Assembly (NCBI GenBank): GCA_025451535.1
Contig: JANWKE010000164.1
Location: 1-41,645 of the forward strand
Direction of reading: 5' to 3'
Origin: Verrucomicrobiia bacterium
GTDB taxonomy: Bacteria > Verrucomicrobiota > Verrucomicrobiia > Limisphaerales > UBA11358
Length of the DNA stretch: 41,645 nt
Made by a program: the position numbers and the translations under genes. Below the pieces are notes generated by a model that had not been told where the DNA came from, ran no database searches, and was given only the letters and a program-made list of their open reading frames with translations. This document shows positions 31,220 through 39,909 of this stretch, one piece after another (the first letter of the stretch is position 1; every line of letters starts with the position of its first letter).

Positions 31220-32815
31220 ATGAGTCATTCAAAATTGCAATGGTGGGAGCGATTCCAAAAATATTACACAGAATTCCCCGAAGTCGGTCTAGCGGTGGAT
31301 TTGAGCCGCATGAGGGTATCCGATGAGTTTTTTGCCAAAATGGTGCCACGCGTGCAAAAGGCGGTAGCGGCCATGGCGGCCTTGGAAAAGGGCGCGATCG
31401 CTAATCCGGACGAAAACCGCATGGTTGGCCACTATTGGCTGCGAAATCCCGCGCTCGCACCGACACGGGAAATCAGCAAAGAAATTGAGGGAACTACTGC
31501 CCGCATCAAGGACTTTGCCAAAAAAGTCCACAGCGGGAAAATCCACGGCAAAGGCGGGAAGTTTAAGAATTATTTGCTCATTGGCATTGGCGGTTCCGCG
31601 CTCGGTCCTCAATTCGTCGCTCATGCCCTGGGTGATCCGCGGGCAGACAAGATCAAGCCCTGTTTTTTTGACAACACCGACCCGGACGGCATGGATCGGG
31701 TTTTGGCAACAATTGGCCGAAGTCTGGATCGAACCTTGTGCATTGTAATTTCCAAATCCGGCGGCACAAAAGAAACCCGCAACGGCATGCTCGTCGCCAA
31801 AGCGGCGTATGAAAAGGCAGGGCTGGATTTTGGTTCACACGCCGTCGCCACCACAATGGCGGGAAGTGATCTTGATAAATACGCGTCGCAAAACAAATGG
31901 CTGGCACGCTTCCCCATGTGGGATTGGGTTGGCGGGCGGACCAGCGAACTATCCGCAGTAGGCTTACTACCGGCAGCCCTACAAGGTATTGATATAACAG
32001 CTTTACTATCAGGTGCTTGTCAAATCGACAATATAACCAGAAATCAAAAGGTTGAGGAGAACCCCGCACTACTATTGGCTTTAGCTTGGTTTTCGTCCGG
32101 TAACGGTAAAGGAGAAAAAAACATGGTTGTTTTGCCATATAAAGACCGTTTGGAACTGTTTTCCAAGTACCTTCAGCAACTGTTAATGGAATCATTGGGC
32201 AAGGAAATGGATTTAAATGGAAACGTTGTTACCCAAGGAATTACTGTCCTCGGCAATAAGGGTTCCACCGACCAACACTCTTATGTGCAACAGCTGAGAG
32301 ACGGGTTGAACAACTTCTTCGTCGTTTTCATAGAGGTATTGGCCGATGGTAAAGGGTCGGGCTTGATGGTTGAGGAAAATGTGACGTCTGGAGATTTTCT
32401 CCACGGATTTTACCTGGGCACACGGCAGGCTCTGGCAGAAAAGGATCGGGAGTCGCTGACGATCACCGTAAACGAAGTTTCGGCAAACACCATTGGAAGG
32501 CTCATAGGGCTATTTGAACGTGCCGTCGGATTTTACGCATCACTGATCAACGTCAACGCCTATCATCAGCCAGGGGTTGAAGCTGGCAAGAAAGCGGCGA
32601 GGCAGGTTGTTGAAATCCAAAGGAAGATTTTGAATTATCTTTCTAATAAGCCGAATAAGTTATTCACGGCTGCTGAAATTTCAAATGCTATTGGGGCAGA
32701 AGATGATATAGAGACAGTCTGCAAAGTTATTCAACACTTAGCAGCAAATTCACATCACGGTGTGTTAAAGGTTCCAGACCGTTCTTTCCTCAAGGCCAGA
32801 TATGGTTTAAGCTGA
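31220..32815 (+). CDS. pgi: Glucose-6-phosphate isomerase with C-terminal winged helix
   Basis: Interconverts glucose-6-phosphate and fructose-6-phosphate in glycolysis. 531 aa from ATG 31220, which gives a family-like N-terminus. SIS-fold motifs are '[20 protein letters not shown]' and '[16 protein letters not shown]'; the active-site regions '[15 protein letters not shown]', '[15 protein letters not shown]' and '[14 protein letters not shown]' are complete. After about residue 455 come about 70 extra residues ('[20 protein letters not shown]') that read as a winged helix-turn-helix, an ending I believe occurs in other Verrucomicrobia enzymes. Base composition and codon use change abruptly near residue 242 (base about 31945): Leu and Ile codons shift to CTA, TTA and ATA. 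Confidence 0.95.
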   Translation: MSHSKLQWWERFQKYYTEFPEVGLAVDLSRMRVSDEFFAKMVPRVQKAVAAMAALEKGAIANPDENRMVGHYWLRNPALAPTREISKEIEGTTARIKDFAKKVHSGKIHGKGGKFKNYLLIGIGGSALGPQFVAHALGDPRADKIKPCFFDNTDPDGMDRVLATIGRSLDRTLCIVISKSGGTKETRNGMLVAKAAYEKAGLDFGSHAVATTMAGSDLDKYASQNKWLARFPMWDWVGGRTSELSAVGLLPAALQGIDITALLSGACQIDNITRNQKVEENPALLLALAWFSSGNGKGEKNMVVLPYKDRLELFSKYLQQLLMESLGKEMDLNGNVVTQGITVLGNKGSTDQHSYVQQLRDGLNNFFVVFIEVLADGKGSGLMVEENVTSGDFLHGFYLGTRQALAEKDRESLTITVNEVSANTIGRLIGLFERAVGFYASLINVNAYHQPGVEAGKKAARQVVEIQRKILNYLSNKPNKLFTAAEISNAIGAEDDIETVCKVIQHLAANSHHGVLKVPDRSFLKARYGLS

Positions 32816-34781
32816 TGTCTTCATGTTCGTCTATCAAAAAAAGTTCGATGTTATAGTCATCGGGGCCGGCCATGCAGGGGTGGAAGCGGCACTCGCCGCT
32901 GCGAGGATGGGTTGTCAGACACTCCTGCTGACAATGAACGTTGATACGATAGGCCAGATGTCATGCAATCCAGCGATAGGCGGCCTGGCCAAGGGACACT
33001 TGGCCCGCGAAATTGATGCACTGGGCGGTGAAATGGGGAAGAACACCGACATGACTGGACTTCAATTCCGAATGCTTAACACAAAGAAGGGGCCGGCGGT
33101 CTGGGCCCCTCGTGCTCAATGTGATAAAAAGGCGTACCAATTCAGGTTAAAATGGATATGCGAAAAGGAACCAAATCTTGATGTAAAACAAGGGCAATCG
33201 GCTAAAGTTATCCACAAAGACGGGGTGGCGGTTGGGGTGGAGACAACTATGGAAGTCCAGTTCTACGGAAAGACTGTGATCGTAACCACGGGGACTTTTC
33301 TAAGAGGGTTGATGCACATCGGATCCAACCAGCAAACCGGTGGACGTGCCGGTGATCTCGCGGCCATGGGTCTTACGGCATCCCTTCAAGAACTCGGGTT
33401 GGAGCTTGGCCGATTCAAGACAGGAACCCCACCCCGTCTGCTGCGTCGTTCGATTGATTTTTCAAAGACCGAGACGCAGCCTGGGGATGAGCCAATCCCC
33501 TATTTCACGTATTGGAAAGATGATTTGTTCCACATGGAACAAAATCCTCAAGGCCAGCGAGGAACAGAAGTATCACAGGCCAAATACCCGTCGCGTTCCA
33601 TTCTTGAAAGAATCAACGGCCAATTGCCTTGTTATATCACCTACACAACACAAAAAACCGCCCAATTAATCCGGGCAAATCTTCATAAGTCCCCTTTGTA
33701 TTCGGGTATTATTCAAGGAATTGGGCCAAGGTATTGCCCATCAATTGAAGATAAAATTGTCAGATTCAGTGAAAAGGAACGGCACCAGATTTTTCTCGAG
33801 CCTGAAGGCATAGAGACAGACGAAATCTACGTCAACGGTTTTTCAACCAGCCTCCCATTCGATGTGCAAGTCGAACTGGTCAGAACGATCATTGGTTGTG
33901 AGCAAGCCGAAATCTTTCGTCCTGCTTACGCCGTTGAGTACGATCTGGTCTTTCCAACACAACTGCTCCCGACGTTGGAAACAAAAATGTGTCGCAACCT
34001 TTTTCTAGCCGGCCAAATCAATGGCACATCTGGATACGAAGAAGCTGGTGCTCAGGGGCTTATAGCTGGAATCAATGCAGCCAGACGGGTAAAGGAACTT
34101 AATCCCATCGTTCTGCGGCGTGATCAAGCATATATCGGTGTTTTGATTGATGATTTAGTCACAAAAGGAACCACCGAGCCATATCGCATGTTTACTTCCC
34201 GCGCAGAGTACCGTCTCCTGTTGCGCCAGGATAATGCCGATTTACGGCTTTCGGAGCTTGGCCATGACATGGGCCTTCTACCTGACCGCAATTACAGGAA
34301 ATTCCGAGAGAAGCGAGAAGCCATTGCTCAGGAATTGAACAGAATTAGCACAACTTGTTATGGCTCAACAGCATTGGTTAAAATGTTATCTCGGCCTGAA
34401 GTTACTTACAAAGATTTGCCCGGCAGAAATGAGGCCTTGGCAGATGAGGTTATTCAACAAGTCGAAATTGAAGCCAAATACGCTGGATATATCGAACGTC
34501 AAGGACTCGAAGTTGAAAAATTCAAAAGTTTGGAAGACAAAATCATTCCCAACACGTTTGATTTTTCGAGCGTACCGAGTCTTCGGCTGGAAGCTTTGCA
34601 AAAACTTGCCCGGATTCGACCCGCAACCATTGGCCAAGCCGCACGGATTTCCGGTGTATCACCCGCTGACATCGGAATTCTGGTGGTCTGGCTAAAGCGT
34701 AGCGCTGTGGCGAACGGGAAAAATGATACTTCATCGGATTTGTGCGCCAACGGTTCCAATGAAGCCGGGCGGGATGAGTAA
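31945..34781 (+). other. AT-shifted block: 3' part of pgi plus mnmG
   Basis: From about 31945 the sequence becomes clearly AT-richer and stays so to the end of mnmG. By hand, 32641-32700 has 23 G+C of 60, against 32 of 60 at 31621-31680 and 44 of 60 at 29581-29640. Rare-looking CTA, TTA and ATA codons appear suddenly after 'GGRTSEL'. The change falls within a conserved coding motif, not at a gene border, and ends near the tRNA-Gln. This is the pattern left by homologous recombination with a divergent donor, although relaxed selection or a strand-specific bias cannot be excluded. Confidence 0.65.
32823..34781 (+). CDS. mnmG: tRNA uridine-5-carboxymethylaminomethyl modification enzyme MnmG (GidA)
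   Basis: FAD enzyme that, with MnmE, installs cmnm5 at wobble U34 of tRNAs reading NNA/NNG codons. 652 aa, normal length. The FAD motif is 'VIVIGAGHAGVEAALAAARM'. The signature 'QMSCNPAIGGLAKGHLAREI' follows. The second signature 'GTFLRGLMHIGSNQQTGGRA' and 'LFLAGQINGTSGYEEAGAQG' are all present. The C-terminal helical domain that binds MnmE and tRNA ends with 'RIRPATIGQAARISGVSPAD'. It starts 7 bp after pgi and converges on a tRNA-Gln(UUG) gene, whose tRNA is a substrate of the enzyme. No mnmE is in the window. Its base composition is AT-shifted relative to the flanks. Confidence 0.97.
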   Translation: MFVYQKKFDVIVIGAGHAGVEAALAAARMGCQTLLLTMNVDTIGQMSCNPAIGGLAKGHLAREIDALGGEMGKNTDMTGLQFRMLNTKKGPAVWAPRAQCDKKAYQFRLKWICEKEPNLDVKQGQSAKVIHKDGVAVGVETTMEVQFYGKTVIVTTGTFLRGLMHIGSNQQTGGRAGDLAAMGLTASLQELGLELGRFKTGTPPRLLRRSIDFSKTETQPGDEPIPYFTYWKDDLFHMEQNPQGQRGTEVSQAKYPSRSILERINGQLPCYITYTTQKTAQLIRANLHKSPLYSGIIQGIGPRYCPSIEDKIVRFSEKERHQIFLEPEGIETDEIYVNGFSTSLPFDVQVELVRTIIGCEQAEIFRPAYAVEYDLVFPTQLLPTLETKMCRNLFLAGQINGTSGYEEAGAQGLIAGINAARRVKELNPIVLRRDQAYIGVLIDDLVTKGTTEPYRMFTSRAEYRLLLRQDNADLRLSELGHDMGLLPDRNYRKFREKREAIAQELNRISTTCYGSTALVKMLSRPEVTYKDLPGRNEALADEVIQQVEIEAKYAGYIERQGLEVEKFKSLEDKIIPNTFDFSSVPSLRLEALQKLARIRPATIGQAARISGVSPADIGILVVWLKRSAVANGKNDTSSDLCANGSNEAGRDE

Positions 34782-34790
34782 CTGCCAGAT

Positions 34791-34864
34791 TGGCTGTCCG
34801 ACTTGGATTCGAACCAAGAATAACGCCTCCAAAGGGCGCTGTGTTACCATTACACCATCGGACA
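34791..34864 (-). tRNA. tRNA-Gln (anticodon UUG)
   Basis: On the minus strand TGTCCGA pairs with TCGGACA as the acceptor stem, followed by discriminator G and encoded CCA (34791-34793). The anticodon stem GCGCC/GGCGT encloses the loop CTTTGGA, giving anticodon TTG (Gln, CAA). The T-arm is CTTGGTTCGAATCCAAG. The D-arm and all other standard tRNA positions fit. The weak U1-A72 pair and G73 are identity features of tRNA-Gln. Confidence 0.95.
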
Positions 34865-34988
34865 AGGCGCACGAACATTAAGCCTTCTGTCCGGCACGCG
34901 CAAAGCGAAAATGGCGAGCCTGCGTTTTCCGTCGGCGAAAGAAAGTTTGCCTGCACCGTTTCTTGCCAACACAATGTTATAGTTTGCC

Positions 34989-36173
34989 ATGAGTACCATT
35001 TTAACCGAACCCAACTCGCCGGTTGCCGGCGCCGACCCGGCAACCGCGGTTGCGCCCGATTTTACCAGGGCGTTGCGGCGGTCGAAAAAGGGTGTGCTGA
35101 AACTCGTGGGTGAGGTCCTGCGTCACGGCGGACCGGGCTATTTGCAGTTTGCAATCACCAACATCTGCAATGCCGATTGTGATTTTTGCGGATTCGCGCG
35201 TTCCAAATTTGATCCCAAGGCCCGGCGCAGTGTGACGTGGCACGAAGCGTGCCAGGCCATTGATATCGCAGCAAAAAATCACATCGGCTATCTGCTTTTT
35301 GTTGGCGGCGAACCCATGGTCCATCGCGATTTACGCGCCATGACTCGCCTCGCAACGGAGCGTGGTATCCACCCGATGATTTGCACCAATGGCGGACTTT
35401 GGACGGAAGAAAACATGCGCGGGCTGGCCAGTGACGGCTTGAGCAGTGTCATCATGTCCATTGACGCGCATGACGCCGCAAAGCACGAAAAGAACCGCGG
35501 CCTGCCGGAGGTCTGCCGGAAAATCAAACGCGCAAATGAATTCTTTCAGTCGGTGGGCATTCAAACCACCGCCAGTATCACCGCCAGCCGGCTGATTGAT
35601 GATTACAGCAAATTGCCCGCGTTCCTCGAATCACTCGGATTCAAGAGTTGCACGTTCAGTTATCCGCTCACGTCACTGGCCAGCAGCTATTTGAGCTTCA
35701 GCGACAGCGGCCTGGTGAATTATTCAAAAGATGAACTGCTGCAATTATTCGAGAAGATCAAGCACTTGAAACACCACAACCATTTTCCAGTTGTTAATCC
35801 CATGGAGTCGCTCACCGAAATGCAACGGCATTTGCGCGGCGAAACGGAAAAATTCGGTTGCCTGGGTGGGCACAAATATTTCTATCTGGACTGGAATCTC
35901 GACCTTTATCGCTGTCATTATTGGGAGAAGCCGATGTGCAAAGTTTGGGAATGGGACGATTCGAAGCTCATTCGGGACGGTTGCACGCGCTGCATGATTG
36001 ACTGCTACCGTGATCCGAGCGTGCTGCAATTCATCGCCATCAATGGCAGCGACGCCTGGAAGGCCTTGAAAGAGGGCAAGTTGGCCAAAGCGGCCCGGCA
36101 CCTCTTCGATTCGCGCAATTTGACTTCGCTCAAGGCTATTTGGGAAGAGCGCCGGTGGATTCGGGGCATATAG
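34989..36173 (+). CDS. Radical SAM/SPASM-type protein
   Basis: 394 aa. The SAM [4Fe-4S] motif is C60-x3-C64-x2-C67 ('ICNADCDFCGFARSKFDP'), followed by 'LLFVGGEPMVHRDLRAM' and 'MICTNGGLW'. Four to five late Cys residues ('CHYWEKPMC' and 'CTRCMIDCYRD', about residues 310-340) resemble a SPASM/twitch auxiliary cluster. It lacks the N-terminal ribbon and CPxxCGxC block of the three proteins at 20.7-26.5 kb, so it belongs to a different radical SAM subgroup (broadly MoaA/PqqE/HpnH-like). No substrate peptide or hopanoid gene is adjacent, and I cannot assign a reaction. It has its own upstream gap and stands alone before rpmE. Confidence 0.85.
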   Translation: MSTILTEPNSPVAGADPATAVAPDFTRALRRSKKGVLKLVGEVLRHGGPGYLQFAITNICNADCDFCGFARSKFDPKARRSVTWHEACQAIDIAAKNHIGYLLFVGGEPMVHRDLRAMTRLATERGIHPMICTNGGLWTEENMRGLASDGLSSVIMSIDAHDAAKHEKNRGLPEVCRKIKRANEFFQSVGIQTTASITASRLIDDYSKLPAFLESLGFKSCTFSYPLTSLASSYLSFSDSGLVNYSKDELLQLFEKIKHLKHHNHFPVVNPMESLTEMQRHLRGETEKFGCLGGHKYFYLDWNLDLYRCHYWEKPMCKVWEWDDSKLIRDGCTRCMIDCYRDPSVLQFIAINGSDAWKALKEGKLAKAARHLFDSRNLTSLKAIWEERRWIRGI

Positions 36174-36231
36174 TTCCCGTAATTTCCGTCTTGTCATCTG
36201 ACGAATTCATGGTAATTTCATGCCCCTTTTT

Positions 36232-36477
36232 ATGAAGACGGACATCCATCCGAAATATGTGGACGCGGAAATCCGTTGCGCCTGCGGCAACGTGATCAAG
36301 ACGCGTTCCACCAGGCCCGTGATTATCGTCGGCATTTGCAACGTCTGCCATCCCTTTTACACGGGCCAGCAAAAGTTCGTGGACACCGCCGGGCGCGTGG
36401 ACAAATTCCAGCAACGTGCCGCCAAGACACAGGCCGCTCAGGCCGCGTTTGCCACGAAAAAGAAAAAGAAGGCTTAG
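36232..36477 (+). CDS. rpmE: 50S ribosomal protein L31
   Basis: Peripheral large-subunit protein near the central protuberance. 81 aa from ATG 36232 ('[20 protein letters not shown]'), the normal L31 N-terminus; the ATG at 36220 would add four residues. The zinc-type Cys set is present ('RCACG' and '[12 protein letters not shown]'), so it is the C+ (zinc-binding) paralog. The tail is rich in Ala, Gln and Lys ('FATKKKKKA'). The order rpmE-prfA is common across bacteria and implies co-expression with release factor 1, which starts 63 bp downstream. Confidence 0.96.
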   Translation: MKTDIHPKYVDAEIRCACGNVIKTRSTRPVIIVGICNVCHPFYTGQQKFVDTAGRVDKFQQRAAKTQAAQAAFATKKKKKA

Positions 36478-36540
36478 TTGCCCGATTTCCTTCCGCCCGC
36501 TTGTGCGTCATCACATGTGGGCGGATTCTTTTTTGCAGAA

Positions 36541-37620
36541 ATGGATTTAAGAACACACATCGAAAAATTCCGCAAGCGCTATGCCGAGGTTGAGACCGCG
36601 TTGAGCGATCCGAAGGTCTTCGACAATCAACAGCGTGCGCAGGAATTGTCCCGTGAATACGCCCGGCTCAAGGAGTTGGTCGCACAAGGTGACCATTATT
36701 CGAAGGTGCTCGCCGATCTGAGGCAAAACCGCGCGTTGCTCAAATCCGAACCGGCGGATTCCGAGCTGGCGTTGATGGCCCGGGAAGAAATCGCCCGGCT
36801 TGAAACGGATGAAAAGAAATTCTCGCGGCAAATCCAATTCGGCCTGGTCCCGCCGGACCCGACGGATTCGCGCAACACGATCATCGAAATCCGTGCCGGC
36901 GCGGGCGGCTCGGAATCCGCGCTGTTCGCCGCCGATCTTTACCGGATGTATTGCCGTTACGCCGAAGCGCGCGGCTGGAAGGTCGAGACGCTTGATTCCA
37001 ATCCGTCCGACCTCGGCGGTTTCAAGGAAATCGTTTTCCAGGTCAGCGGCACGGATGTTTACAAGCGGCTCAAATTCGAGAGCGGCGTGCATCGCGTTCA
37101 GCGCGTGCCGGCGACAGAAGCGCAAGGCCGTATTCACACCAGCACCAGCACCGTCGCCGTGCTGCCTGAAGCGCAGGAAGTGGACATTGAGATCAAACCG
37201 GAAGACGTCGAGATCAACGTCTGTCGGGCGTCAGGCAAGGGTGGCCAGGGCGTGAATACCACCGATTCGGCCGTGCAAATCCAGCATAAGCCCACAGGGC
37301 TGATCGTGCGTTGCGCGGATGAACGTTCGCAACAGAAGAACAAGGCCAAGGCCATGACCGTTCTGCGCTCGCGCCTGTTGGAAGCGAAAATTGCCGAGGA
37401 AAACGCGAAATACGCCGCCCACCGCAAATCGCAGGTCGGCACCGGCGAACGTAATGAAAAAATCCGCACCTACAATTTTCCGCAGAATCGCGTTACCGAC
37501 CATCGCGTCGAAGTGACGCTCTACAATCTGGCGAATTTCATTGATGGCGATCTCGACCCGATGATTGACCCGCTAATAGCGCATGACTTGGAGGAAAGGT
37601 TAAAAGCGTTAAACAGTTGA
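36541..37620 (+). CDS. prfA: Peptide chain release factor 1
   Basis: Recognises UAA and UAG in the ribosomal A site and triggers peptide release. 359 aa from ATG 36541; the frame extends to a TTG at 36478 with a non-family peptide. The GGQ motif that enters the peptidyl-transferase centre is in 'CRASGKGGQGVNTTD'. The codon-recognition region includes 'GVHRVQRVPATEAQGRIHTS', and the N-terminal coiled region 'RTHIEKFRKRYAEVETALSD' is standard. The gene usually next to it, prmC (GGQ methyltransferase), is not downstream; a HAD phosphatase follows after 37 bp. Confidence 0.97.
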   Translation: MDLRTHIEKFRKRYAEVETALSDPKVFDNQQRAQELSREYARLKELVAQGDHYSKVLADLRQNRALLKSEPADSELALMAREEIARLETDEKKFSRQIQFGLVPPDPTDSRNTIIEIRAGAGGSESALFAADLYRMYCRYAEARGWKVETLDSNPSDLGGFKEIVFQVSGTDVYKRLKFESGVHRVQRVPATEAQGRIHTSTSTVAVLPEAQEVDIEIKPEDVEINVCRASGKGGQGVNTTDSAVQIQHKPTGLIVRCADERSQQKNKAKAMTVLRSRLLEAKIAEENAKYAAHRKSQVGTGERNEKIRTYNFPQNRVTDHRVEVTLYNLANFIDGDLDPMIDPLIAHDLEERLKALNS

Positions 37621-37657
37621 TTCGTCGGCGGTCCCGGCATTCACGCTTCAGCGAATT

Positions 37658-38236
37658 ATGATTCCCAAAGGTTTGATTTTTGACTGTGATGGCACCCTGG
37701 CCGACACGATGCCGTTGCACTGGCACGCCTGGCAAATCGTCACGCAACGCCATGACCTTCATTTCCCTGAAGACCGTTTTTACGCCTTCGGTGGCGTGCC
37801 CTCGCGCGACATTTTGAAATTGCTGGCCGAGGAACAGGGCCGTTCGCTGGACCATATCGCCGTCGCGCATGAAAAGGAGGAAGCTTATCTGCCGCTGATG
37901 GCGCGAATTGAACCCATTCACGCCGTCGTGGAAATTGCGAAGGCGAACCACGGCAAAATTCCGATGGCCGTTGCCTCCGGTGGCACCCAAAAAGTCATCG
38001 GCCTGGTGCTCGACCATTTGAAAATTCGCCACCTGTTTGACGCGGTGGTGACCAGTGAAATGGTGAAACACCAGAAACCTGCCCCGGATATTTTTCTCGA
38101 AGGCGCGCGACGGATTGGCGTGGATCCCGGATTCTGCCGCGCCTACGAAGATACCGATCTTGGTTTGACCGCCATTCGCGCCGCGGGCATGGAAGCCGTG
38201 GACGTGCGAAAATTGCGTGATCAGCTGCAATTTTGA
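37658..38236 (+). CDS. HAD-superfamily phosphatase (beta-phosphoglucomutase-like)
   Basis: Cytosolic haloacid-dehalogenase-fold hydrolase, 192 aa. Motif I 'IFDCDGTLADTMPLH' carries the nucleophile Asp; motif II is 'VASGG'; the motif III lysine lies in 'KHQKPAPDIFLEGARRIGV'; motif IV is 'YEDTDLGLTAIRAAGM'. The 'ADTMPLHWHAW' cap start resembles the YqaB/beta-phosphoglucomutase subgroup, which acts on sugar phosphates such as fructose-1-phosphate. The exact substrate cannot be read. It is 37 bp after prfA on the same strand and ends facing proC. Confidence 0.9.
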   Translation: MIPKGLIFDCDGTLADTMPLHWHAWQIVTQRHDLHFPEDRFYAFGGVPSRDILKLLAEEQGRSLDHIAVAHEKEEAYLPLMARIEPIHAVVEIAKANHGKIPMAVASGGTQKVIGLVLDHLKIRHLFDAVVTSEMVKHQKPAPDIFLEGARRIGVDPGFCRAYEDTDLGLTAIRAAGMEAVDVRKLRDQLQF

Positions 38237-38251
38237 ACAACGGGCAAAGCC

Positions 38252-39067
38252 TCAATTTTGCCCCAATTTCTTCGACTTCTCCGTTGCCGCGCGGACGGCG
38301 CTCATCACAATGGCGCGCATGCGGCCTTTTTCCAATTCGTGCAAGCCTTCAATCGTTGTGCCGCCGGGACTGGTGACCTGATCCTTGAGCGCGCCGGGAT
38401 GCTGGCCGGTTTCCAGGACCATTTTGGCCGCGCCGGAAACGGTTTGGGCAGCAAGTTTCGTCGCCAGATCACGCGGCAAACCCGAGGCGACGCCGCCGTC
38501 GCTTAAGGCTTCGATAAATTGAAAAACATAGGCCGGGCCGCTGCCGCTCAAGCCGGTCACCGCATCGAGCAGCGATTCTTTCACTTGAATCGCAATGCCC
38601 ACGGCAGAAAAAAGAGTCTTCGCCAGTTCACCATCTGCCGCCGTCGCGGATTTGCCGAGGGCAAACGCCGAGGCGCCCGCGCCGACGAGCGCCGGTGTAT
38701 TGGGCATGACGCGGATGACACGCGCGCCTGACGGCAACGCATCCTCCAGTTTTGTCAGTGTCACCCCGGCCGCAATGGAAATGAGCAGCTGATTGCCTGT
38801 GAATTTGCCGCGTAATCCGGTTAAAACGCTGGAACATTGGTCGGGCTTGACGGCGAGAATCAGGACGTTGGCGGTTTTGGCGACGACCGCATTTGCTTCG
38901 GTGGTCGCCACTCCCATTTCATCCGTGAAATGTTTCCGCGCGGCGGCAACCGGATCAGCGGCAATCATGTCCTTGGGACCAACGAGTTCCGCCTGGATGA
39001 AGCCGCGGGCCAGTGCCGTGGCCATTTTGCCCGCCCCAAGAAAGCCGATGGTGAGTTTGGTTGCCAT
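38252..39067 (-). CDS. proC: Pyrroline-5-carboxylate reductase
   Basis: Last step of proline biosynthesis, NAD(P)H-dependent and cytosolic. The start at 39067 (minus strand) gives 271 aa beginning 'MATKLTIGFLGAGKMATALA', a Rossmann GxGxxA motif. A start at 39112 would add a non-family peptide. Other signatures are 'VIRVMPNTPALVGAGASAFA', 'LSGSGPAYVFQFIEALSDGG' and the C-terminal 'TSPGGTTIEGLHELEKGRMR', which defines the family. It is monocistronic and convergent with the HAD gene, 15 bp away. Confidence 0.95.
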   Translation of the reverse strand: MATKLTIGFLGAGKMATALARGFIQAELVGPKDMIAADPVAAARKHFTDEMGVATTEANAVVAKTANVLILAVKPDQCSSVLTGLRGKFTGNQLLISIAAGVTLTKLEDALPSGARVIRVMPNTPALVGAGASAFALGKSATAADGELAKTLFSAVGIAIQVKESLLDAVTGLSGSGPAYVFQFIEALSDGGVASGLPRDLATKLAAQTVSGAAKMVLETGQHPGALKDQVTSPGGTTIEGLHELEKGRMRAIVMSAVRAATEKSKKLGQN

Positions 39068-39189
39068 GAAAATTTTGTAGCAGGCCGCCTGATTGAACGG
39101 AAGCGAAAACACGCGGCTAATTCACGGCTTGAATTTGTAGGCCGGGGATTTATGCTGGGAGGGACGCGAAAAGCATCGCTTATTTTACA

Positions 39190-39909
39190 ATGTCGAGCAG
39201 TCGTCGGACATGGGAATCGTTTGAAGCAATGCGCCAGGCCGCCGGTGAGGGCGACCCCCAGGCGCAATGCTATTTGGGCGTGTGCTTTCAAACCGGCCAG
39301 GGGGTGACCCAGGACAATCAAGAGGCGGTGAAGTGGTTCCGGCGCGCGGCCGAGCAGGGTGATCCGGTGGCGCAATGTTACCTGGGAGTGTGCTATTTGC
39401 ATGGCTCAGGTGTACCGCAGGAATTCGGCGAGGCAGCCAAGTGGTTGCGCGAAGCAGCCGAACAAAGCGATCCCGCGGCGCAATTCAATCTGGGCGTGCT
39501 TTACGAAACGGGCCAAGGTGTGCCGCAGAATTACGTTGAAGCGGTCAAATGGTACCGGGAAGCGGCGGAACGCGGTTATCCGGCGGCGCAATTCAACCTG
39601 GGCGTTTTTTACGAAACCGGTCAGGTCGTGCCGCAAAACTTCACGGAAGCCGTCAAATGGTACCGCATGGCGGCCGAACAGGAATGTGCGCCCGCACAGT
39701 GTAACCTCGGTCTGTGCTACCAGACCGGGCGTGGAGTGGAACAAAATCAGCAGGAAGCCTTGAAATGGTTCATCCGCGCTGCGCGGCAAGGCGACAAGAC
39801 GGCCCAGCACAATCTCGGCCTCCATTACGCCGAAATGGAAATCAAGGAAGCGGAGGCTGCGGAAGCCGCCGCGAAGGAATCGCCGGAGAGCACAACCCCC
39901 GCGGGCTAA
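39190..39909 (+). CDS. Sel1-repeat protein
   Basis: 239 aa made of five to six Sel1-like (TPR-related) repeats of 36 residues, each like 'AQFNLGVLYETGQGVPQNYV' followed by 'EAVKWYREAAERG'. Such solenoids bind other proteins. There is no signal peptide or catalytic domain, so it is a cytosolic scaffold or adaptor. The repeats differ only slightly from each other, indicating recent internal duplication. The tail 'EAEAAEAAAKESPEST' is low complexity. Its stop codon overlaps the 3' end of trpD on the other strand by 4 bp. Confidence 0.92.
   Translation: MSSSRRTWESFEAMRQAAGEGDPQAQCYLGVCFQTGQGVTQDNQEAVKWFRRAAEQGDPVAQCYLGVCYLHGSGVPQEFGEAAKWLREAAEQSDPAAQFNLGVLYETGQGVPQNYVEAVKWYREAAERGYPAAQFNLGVFYETGQVVPQNFTEAVKWYRMAAEQECAPAQCNLGLCYQTGRGVEQNQQEALKWFIRAARQGDKTAQHNLGLHYAEMEIKEAEAAEAAAKESPESTTPAG

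Noticed and set aside
34989-36173. Counting this radical SAM protein as a fourth member of the Tes-like set
   Set aside because: It lacks the N-terminal ribbon and CPxxCGxC block, has SPASM-like late cysteines, and lies 8 kb away among housekeeping genes.
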